From the NCBI GenBank assembly GCA_020723385.1, contig DYIZ01000007.1:16640-80639 (forward strand): a stretch of 64,000 nt of DNA, given 5' to 3'. This document shows, in pieces, positions 59,489-64,000 of the stretch. The DNA is from Candidatus Aquidulcis sp. GTDB lineage: Bacteria; Chloroflexota; Anaerolineae; Anaerolineales; UBA4823. Each line of letters opens with the position of its first letter. The stretch's first letter is position 1. Under the pieces are notes generated by a model. It worked only from the letters and a program-made list of their open reading frames with translations, made no database searches and had not been told where the DNA came from. Made by a program: the position numbers and the translations under genes.

Positions 59489-61113
59489 AAATCCAAACCG
59501 ACCTTGAAGCCAGTCGAAGTATTCATATTCGCAATCGCGAACACCGGTTCGCCTAAGATACTACGAACATAGGCTATCTTTTGGCCTTCCTCACGTGTCA
59601 ATGTTACTTCCACGCCTAATGCCTCGATAATTTTTCTTCGCGTTTCAAAGTCGGTGTCTGCCTGTCTAGCGCCTAAAGTGATACGCGCCGCAAATTCTTG
59701 TATACTTTGAATTTGCTGTGGTGTCAATGTTTGGGCTTCAAAATGTAACGCGAGGGCCGCCCGTTCATTCTCCAAGGCAGTAATGGTCCCTTCCAATCGG
59801 CTCTTACGCTCAGTGAGCATTTCTTTTGGAAACTCACCCGATAGATAGACATCCAGCAACCGCCCTAATTGCGCCCGGTTATCATCTAGTAAACCCTCTA
59901 CTACTTTTAACCTTTCATGGATAGGGGCGTTTGCTTTATCCCGTTCTGTCTGATAATCTTGGAGTCCTTGCTGCAGTTGTTGGGGATCGGTCAACATCGC
60001 TATTACCCATTCCCAAACGATTGACTCCAAGGCTTTTCCAGAATAATGGCTGTTGTTTTGACAATCCCTGGCGTATCTAGCCATTTTGGCTTGACAATGG
60101 TAATAGTAAAGCCCGCGAGTAGTCTGGATGTGCATTTTACTTCCGCAGCTTCCGCAGTAGACTCGCCTCCTCAAAAGGTAGGAATACTTTAAATTGCGTT
60201 TAGCGTGGTCACGATTGTACTCCATTCTCTCCTGGACCGCATTCCACATCTCACGGCTAATGATAGCAGGTACAGTTACTTCTATCAACTTATCTTTTGG
60301 AATGGTTACCCATTTATCGCCTTTGATTGTCTGCTTCCCATATCGCCAAATTCCTGCGTAAGTTTCATTTGTCAAAATACAATGAACGCTCGCAGAATTC
60401 CAAAACGCGAAGCCGTGTAATTTGGGCACTCCTCCGCTTTTGGGGTGAATGTCTGCGTAAGTAGGAATCCCCAATTCGGTTAGCCTGATTGCAATCTTCT
60501 GGCACCCATATACTTCACCATTATCGTTTCCTTCGATATACCACGTAAAGATCATTTTCACGATTTCGACCTCTGGTGGGTAAATCTCTAATTCCCATCG
60601 TTTATCTTTTTCGACTACTTTATAACCATATGGCGCTTTACCTTGCGTCATCACACTGCCAGCCCGGAGTTTTAGCTCTTTGCCCCTTATCATGCGTTCC
60701 CTGATTTTTTCGCGTTCATATTCTGCTATCGTTGCCTTGATATTCTTTTGTAGATTGCCTTCTGGCGTGTCGGGATATTCGCCCAAGACGTACTCTATTT
60801 GGACGCCATAGCGTTTTAGTGTTTCTTCGACAATCAACTGCTTTGCCAGGTTGCGTGATAGACGGTCTATCTCGCGCGTTACCAGTACGTCAAATTTGCC
60901 TTCCTGTGCCATCTCCCAGATATGTTTCAATTGTTCCAACTCGAATGACGCTCCGCTTGCGCCCCGGTCATCTTCGGCTAATTCTGCGATGATTGTATGA
61001 CCTCGCTTGATGGCGTAGTCCTTACACATTGCCAACTGCCCGGTCAGGTTGCGCCCGTCATTGCCCCGGTCATCGCCGGATACTCTCGCATAAGTTATTA
61101 CTCGTTTGCTCAC
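59449..61113 (-). CDS. Large serine recombinase/integrase
   Basis: A 554-residue recombinase starting at a GTG with AAGGAAGAG upstream. Residues 1-150 are the catalytic resolvase domain with YARVSGDD (nucleophile Ser12), DDRGASGASF and REIDRLSRNLAKQ. A recombinase domain follows (GKAPYGYKVV, HGFAFWNSASVHCILTN, YAGIWRYGK), then a zinc ribbon with CGSCGSKM and later Cys pairs (about 320-355), a coiled coil (about 385-470) and a C-terminal region. These enzymes integrate phage-like or mobilisable elements at a specific site without long repeats. Its end overlaps another reading frame that looks like host sequence, consistent with an attachment site inside or next to the gene end. Confidence 0.93.
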   Translation of the reverse strand: MSKRVITYARVSGDDRGNDGRNLTGQLAMCKDYAIKRGHTIIAELAEDDRGASGASFELEQLKHIWEMAQEGKFDVLVTREIDRLSRNLAKQLIVEETLKRYGVQIEYVLGEYPDTPEGNLQKNIKATIAEYEREKIRERMIRGKELKLRAGSVMTQGKAPYGYKVVEKDKRWELEIYPPEVEIVKMIFTWYIEGNDNGEVYGCQKIAIRLTELGIPTYADIHPKSGGVPKLHGFAFWNSASVHCILTNETYAGIWRYGKQTIKGDKWVTIPKDKLIEVTVPAIISREMWNAVQERMEYNRDHAKRNLKYSYLLRRRVYCGSCGSKMHIQTTRGLYYYHCQAKMARYARDCQNNSHYSGKALESIVWEWVIAMLTDPQQLQQGLQDYQTERDKANAPIHERLKVVEGLLDDNRAQLGRLLDVYLSGEFPKEMLTERKSRLEGTITALENERAALALHFEAQTLTPQQIQSIQEFAARITLGARQADTDFETRRKIIEALGVEVTLTREEGQKIAYVRSILGEPVFAIANMNTSTGFKVGLDLAKAFPVPAAGAA

Positions 61114-61223
61114 GTTATCTCTTCCTTTCTTTTCTATTGTTCGCTTGTACCCCGTACCACTGTGACGGGCGATGGCATACTACCTTAGCGTCTGTGTCCT
61201 AATCAAGGAGCCACGTTATGTGT

Positions 61224-61361
61224 TCACTTGACCCGCCCCTTGCCTGCCAGTTTCAATGCCCATTGCAGGCTCGCACCGGTCGGACCATAGCGCCGGAGAA
61301 TCAATACCTTGTAAACATTGACCCGACCTTGTGAACACAAAGTAGCAACGATGGATTTCAT
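61224..61361 (-). CDS. 45-residue basic peptide, coupled to the wHTH gene
   Basis: Starts MKSIVATLCSQGRVNVYKVL and ends LAGKGRVK. The ATG at 61361 overlaps the stop of the membrane wHTH gene (ATGA, 61358-61361) and has GGGAGG 7 nt upstream, good signs of translation. Basic, one Cys, no membrane helix. Function unknown; it lies 110 nt before the recombinase and could be a control factor for it. Confidence 0.5.
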   Translation of the reverse strand: MKSIVATLCSQGRVNVYKVLILRRYGPTGASLQWALKLAGKGRVK

Positions 61362-62110
61362 CTCGATACCTCCCAACCGTGACCATTTTTAGATAGTCGG
61401 CCCTCGGCTTGAAGGTTGTGAATATAGCCGCTCGCAGTCTGACGTGACGTTCCAATTAACCGCGCGGCCTCTGATATAGTGATGTTAGGATTGTCGGCCA
61501 GTGTGTTAAGCAGTGAGTCAATTCGGGTATCAATTTTTTCCCGGCGTACCGCCCGCAAGTGGTTAGGATTTGCGTCAAACCCCCCGTAAATTGGCACATT
61601 AACTAATCGCCCACATGCCTGTTGCTGACGGCTTTCCTGATGGCCTGATTGACGTTCAGCTTTACGTTCTGCGCGTTCAGTGGTTATTATCTGGAGCCGT
61701 CGTTTGTGATCATAGCGCATAGCCAGTACCGTGACGCCTACAAGTGACAGAGCAGGGAAAATTGCTGGAGCGTAAACTTCCAGCGGGCGGAAAATTTCCA
61801 GCGCTACTGTGAGACCGGTCGAAGTCAGGAAATAGACCGCTACAAGTAGAGCGGCCAGCCAGAATGGAGCCACGGCGTCCGATTTGCGCCTTGACTGGTT
61901 GTACTGATACAGAAGAAGTGCGGTCGTGGTCGTTGCTAGCCCTAAACTCTCGATGATAACTGCCGCCACAATTCCCACCGGCACTGGCCAAGCAAGATGC
62001 TTGATGGTTGCTTTGCCCACTAGAAACGCTGTAGGCAAAGGTGCGCACCAGGGCGCGATCTTCGCCACAAAGTCAACCGCTGTCGATTCGAGTGCATCTA
62101 ATCGGTTCAT
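61358..62110 (-). CDS. Membrane protein with C-terminal winged-helix domain
   Basis: A 250-residue protein with AGGAG 9 nt before the ATG. About four transmembrane helices fill residues 25-130 (VGIVAAVIIESLGLATTTTA, FWLAALLVAVYFLTSTGLTV, AIFPALSLVGVTVLAM). A charged stretch rich in Glu/Arg/Gln follows (about 135-165), then residues about 190-250 form a winged helix (NPNITISEAARLIGTSRQTA, SGYIHNLQAEGRL). DNA binding by a protein anchored at the membrane would be unusual; similar proteins occur in phage-like elements, where their role is unclear. It is coupled to the 45-residue ORF downstream. Confidence 0.75.
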   Translation of the reverse strand: MNRLDALESTAVDFVAKIAPWCAPLPTAFLVGKATIKHLAWPVPVGIVAAVIIESLGLATTTTALLLYQYNQSRRKSDAVAPFWLAALLVAVYFLTSTGLTVALEIFRPLEVYAPAIFPALSLVGVTVLAMRYDHKRRLQIITTERAERKAERQSGHQESRQQQACGRLVNVPIYGGFDANPNHLRAVRREKIDTRIDSLLNTLADNPNITISEAARLIGTSRQTASGYIHNLQAEGRLSKNGHGWEVSR

Positions 62111-62388
62111 CGTTTCTTGCTCCTATGTATGTGTTCTGAAAGAATTGGCATAGCGGGGTAGTGACGATAAAAGAGTGTTGGTTCTCCTCCTGGGTGGTTA
62201 ACATCCAGACTCTATTCCTAGGAGATCCTATTCATTCTTGTCGATGATCTTGATAAAGTTGTAAGTGGGCGTTTTTTGTGATGCCTTTCTCGATTTGTGG
62301 CGATTTTGGGAAGTCCGGTTCTGCCAGTGATTGAGGACGGGGGCAGATGTTCTGTATCCGCGTACCTCCTATACCCATGGAAACGAAA

Positions 62389-62418
62389 AACCGCCTGCCC
62401 ATGCCAGGGTAAGCGGTT
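62389..62418 (-). terminator. Intrinsic terminator within the element
   Basis: Minus strand: AACCGCTTACCC, 6-nt loop, GGGCAGGCGGTT followed by TTTC. Two mismatches in a 12-bp stem. It should end the transcript of the HTH gene at 62556. Confidence 0.7.
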
Positions 62419-62453
62419 AGACCGAGAAAAAGACTATGATAAAATTGTTCTCA

Positions 62454-62519
62454 GCCCTTGGGTCGCTTGCTCGGCTCTTGGGTCAGCCTCGTGAAAGTGT
62501 TACCAGCACTTACGCGAGG
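62454..62519. repeat. Direct repeats and hairpin in a 445-nt gene-free stretch
   Basis: GCCCTTGGGTC (62454) and GCTCTTGGGTC (62474) are 20 bp apart. Next to them 62488-62519 forms an imperfect hairpin (CCTCG..AAGTG..CACTT..CGAGG). Together with the terminator at 62389-62418 these are the only structures I see in 62111-62555; the remainder (62111-62388) holds no gene I can support. They could be binding sites for the element's HTH protein. Confidence 0.4.
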
Positions 62520-62555
62520 CGAATTTAGGGATTTAATTGTTCACTACGCTAAACA

Positions 62556-62792
62556 TTATAGCATATCTTTTGCTTTTTTATTACTGTCAATTTTCTTTGG
62601 CCCACGTCGCTCCCCCTGAGCTTTGGTTTGATCCAGGTAAGCAAGTAGAGACTCCCGGCTTACCATCCAATCGCGTCCCCATTTTTTGGCTTCAATTTCT
62701 TTAACTCGTATTAGTCGCCTGATATGATTCAAGTGATACTCGGCCAATTCCGCCGCTTCCTGGGTTGTCAGCCAGTCTCCTAATGCTCCCAT
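62556..62792 (-). CDS. Excisionase-like helix-turn-helix protein
   Basis: A 78-residue DNA-binding protein with AGGAGC upstream of the ATG. WLTTQEAAELAEYHLNHIRR (7-26) and IEAKKWGRDWMVSRESLLAYL (33-53) are the two halves of a MerR/excisionase-type (HTH_17) winged helix. In elements with serine recombinases such proteins often steer excision or repress genes. A short Lys-rich tail ends the chain. Confidence 0.85.
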   Translation of the reverse strand: MGALGDWLTTQEAAELAEYHLNHIRRLIRVKEIEAKKWGRDWMVSRESLLAYLDQTKAQGERRGPKKIDSNKKAKDML

Positions 62793-62957
62793 ATCTCATG
62801 CTCCTGAGTAGATTTTACTCGCGCCGTGCTATGGGCGCAACACTCAGGTTATTATTCGCTATCCTCAGCTACTGTCGTTTGTGGACACTTCGTATAGCCA
62901 CGATAATCCGTCCTATTGGCAAGAGGCACGGGAAAATACCATCTTGTATTTATTTGA

Positions 62958-62990
62958 ACCGCTCTGATGGGTGTTCGCCAACAGAGCGGT
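62958..62990. repeat. Hairpin between element genes
   Basis: ACCGCTCTG pairs with CAGAGCGGT (9 bp, loop of 15 nt) after the stop of the 63265 gene in reading direction. Without a U-run it is at best a weak terminator. No gene is seen in 62793-63028. Confidence 0.45.
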
Positions 62991-63028
62991 ATCTTTAATA
63001 CACTCAAGCAGAGTTATTCCTGGTGCAA

Positions 63029-63265
63029 TTATTCGTTTGGTATTTGGGTTCCTTTAGGGCGGCTAGAAACCATCCTTAACTCTGCTATTTCCAAAGGGGA
63101 ATCAATCGAGGCCGATCCTTGTTTTTGGTCAGGTCGGTTGGAGCAGGGAGCCTCTTTCACAGTTCTTTCAGCCAAATCAATGAGCAGTCGATAAACCTTC
63201 CCTAGCGCTGCTCGCCGTTGCACCTTTGGATCAAGCGAGGAATTGAGGGTTGATAAGTCTAACAT
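63029..63265 (-). CDS. Small protein of unknown function in the element
   Basis: A 78-residue protein with a strong AAGGAGG site 7 nt before the ATG, which supports real translation. The first half (DPKVQRRAALGKVYRLLIDL, 12-31) is a likely amphipathic helix; the second half is polar with one Cys. No family recognised. It may be the outermost gene of the integrated element. Confidence 0.65.
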   Translation of the reverse strand: MLDLSTLNSSLDPKVQRRAALGKVYRLLIDLAERTVKEAPCSNRPDQKQGSASIDSPLEIAELRMVSSRPKGTQIPNE

Positions 63266-63386
63266 TGAATACCTCCTTACGAAAAAATGGAATTGCTATT
63301 TCTGAGTTTGGCAATCAAATGGCTTTTCGTCGTGATGATTCCTTTGACAAATCCCCCTCGTCATGAATTTCAAGAGCTACATCGTA

Positions 63387-63415
63387 TTGGGAACTGCACA
63401 AAAGGCTTTTATAAT
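63387..63415 (+). promoter_or_regulatory. Leaderless-type promoter
   Basis: TTGGGA (63387-63392), 17-nt spacer, TATAAT (63410-63415), then 6 nt and the ATG at 63422. Transcription would start at or next to the A of the start codon, and no ribosome site precedes it. Confidence 0.75.
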
Positions 63416-63421
63416 CAGCCC

Positions 63422-63682
63422 ATGGCGAAAAAACAAAATTCCCCGCAAAAATACCAAATCTGGATCGAAGCCAAACGCAAATACCATCTCTCCGATACAC
63501 AGATCCAGATGGCGCGTGAGCTTGGCCTGAACCCCAAGAAATTCGGCGGCCTGGCGAACACGCGCCAGGAACCCTGGAAAATGCCGCTGCCTGAATTCAT
63601 CGAAGAGCTGTATTTCAAACGATTCGGCAAGAAGCAGCCCGAGATCGTTAAGCAGCTCGATCAAGAAAGAAAGTCTGACTGA
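63422..63682 (+). CDS. Small conserved protein of unknown function
   Basis: An 86-residue basic protein, MAKKQNSPQKYQIWIEAKRK... with IQMARELGLNPKKFG (about 29-43), EPWKMPLPEFIEELYFKRFG (about 51-70). The wording is that of a small, widely distributed hypothetical family, recalled by pattern, and could include a helix-turn-helix. An upstream extension of the frame from 63287 is rejected because the promoter overlaps it. The gene appears to give a leaderless message. Confidence 0.75.
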   Translation: MAKKQNSPQKYQIWIEAKRKYHLSDTQIQMARELGLNPKKFGGLANTRQEPWKMPLPEFIEELYFKRFGKKQPEIVKQLDQERKSD

Positions 63683-63729
63683 CAAGTGGGAATATAAGCT
63701 GTAGAATTCCACCCCTTTTATTATGTGCC

Positions 63730-63759
63730 CCAGAGACCCCGGCTTGCCGGGGTCTCTGG
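63730..63759. terminator. Bidirectional terminator
   Basis: CCAGAGACCCCGGC (63730-63743) pairs perfectly with GCCGGGGTCTCTGG (63746-63759) around TT, between two converging genes. A T-rich tract (CCTTTTATTATG) precedes it on the plus strand, which reads as an A-rich tract after the stem only on the other strand. Confidence 0.7.
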
Positions 63760-63774
63760 TGTTGATAGAAAACA

Positions 63775-64000
63775 TCACAACAACGCTAATTGCCCTTGTG
63801 GAGTAGATGATCGTTTGCGCCTGGCGTTGTTTCCGGTGAGATTGTGCAAGGAGGCCCACGCCAACCAGTTGTCCCGATCCAGCATGGGCAGCGGGACAAG
63901 CACAGGACTGGACTCGGTTGGGCAACCCATCAAGGAATTGGATACCTTCATCTCGTCGGCAAACAACGATTGCAGATCGTCCAACGTCGCGCCTTTGAGT
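63775..64000 (-). CDS. 3' end of an unrecognised gene
   Basis: The frame is open from the right edge (LKGATLDDLQSLFADEMKV...) to a stop at 63775, giving about 74 residues. The end is basic and Gln-rich (NNARRKRSSTPQGQLALL). The stop lies just past a convergent terminator, which supports a real gene end. No family recognised from this part. Confidence 0.5.
   Translation of the reverse strand, partial: LKGATLDDLQSLFADEMKVSNSLMGCPTESSPVLVPLPMLDRDNWLAWASLHNLTGNNARRKRSSTPQGQLALL

Larger units (their letters stand above)
59449..63265. mobile_element. Small integrated element with a large serine recombinase
   Basis: A run of leftward genes (serine recombinase, 45-residue ORF, membrane wHTH protein, excisionase-like HTH, small unknown) interrupts the metabolic gene content. 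The recombinase at the left end, its stop inside an apparent host-gene fragment, and the HTH gene are typical of integrative elements. No capsid, replication or conjugation genes are seen, so it may be a remnant or a satellite. The right boundary is uncertain; serine recombinases leave only 2-3 bp core repeats, which cannot be recognised by eye. Confidence 0.6.

Noticed and set aside
61216..61455. 79-codon frame overlapping the end of the wHTH gene
   Set aside because: It overlaps the wHTH gene by about 100 nt in another frame; the 45-codon ORF with stop/start overlap and a good ribosome site is the better choice.
59380..63420. Direct-repeat attachment sites flanking the recombinase element
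   Set aside because: Comparison of both ends by eye gave no convincing direct repeat; TTTGGCAA occurs at both ends but in opposite orientation.
1..64000. tRNA, rRNA, known riboswitches and CRISPR arrays
   Set aside because: Intergenic regions were read for clover-leaf ends, conserved riboswitch cores and regular short repeats; none was found.

Overview
The window reads as chromosomal DNA of a moderately GC-rich member of the Chloroflexota, most likely class Anaerolineae. This is an inference from gene content. The evidence is several sugar ABC transporters without their own ATPase, ROK and LacI regulators, many GH13 enzymes, SARP/BTAD regulators, CSLREA-type beta-helix surface proteins, and four secreted proteins that all end in Tyr-Leu-Pro-(Val/Ile)-x-x-Arg. 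No rRNA, tRNA or CRISPR array was found.

Layout. 1-1890: a radical SAM protein (cut by the window edge) coupled to a family 2 glycosyltransferase. 2116-5376: a secreted repeat/PKD protein. 5468-9116 (minus): an ECF sigma factor followed after 4 nt by a 1012-residue protein in which RNA polymerase beta and beta-prime cores are fused in one chain. It has the DFDGD catalytic loop but lacks the flap, rudder, trigger loop and all of the beta-prime C-terminus; this is the most unusual object here. 9256-14498: a Cys-rich protein, a GH13 enzyme and two tandem membrane-tethered SARP-type regulators with DNRLRE-like outer domains. Directly behind them lie four GGACG repeats at exact 11-bp spacing, the layout of a SARP operator, in front of a small gene and two CSLREA beta-helix surface proteins (14581-18883). 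18974-21190: a membrane/TPR protein.

21244-41906 (minus) holds two carbohydrate systems. The first is ROK regulator, a double-domain binding protein, two permeases and a Gfo/Idh oxidoreductase. The second is a LacI-controlled sucrose operon (binding protein, two permeases, GH32 sucrase, amylosucrase) with a clear promoter and operator, followed by an alpha-glucosidase, two MFS transporters and a patatin. One 33-nt palindrome is reused as the apparent terminator at three places. 41994-46631: a GGDEF domain fused to two NTPase modules and TPRs, and a DegV protein. 46749-48974: a second secreted repeat protein. 49056-57253: ferredoxin-fused and geranylgeranyl-reductase-like flavoproteins and a carotenoid-biosynthesis membrane protein around a large surface-anchored pullulanase. 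57477-59198: a DEAD-box helicase with a leader terminator. About 59449-63265: a small integrated element (serine recombinase, membrane wHTH protein, excisionase-like HTH, small unknowns). 63422-64000: a conserved small gene with a leaderless-type promoter and the end of an unrecognised gene.

Functionally the window combines alpha-glucan and sucrose uptake and breakdown, extracellular repeat proteins, several signalling proteins with uncommon domain combinations, and an accessory transcription machine (ECF sigma plus single-chain polymerase core) whose role cannot be read from its neighbours.
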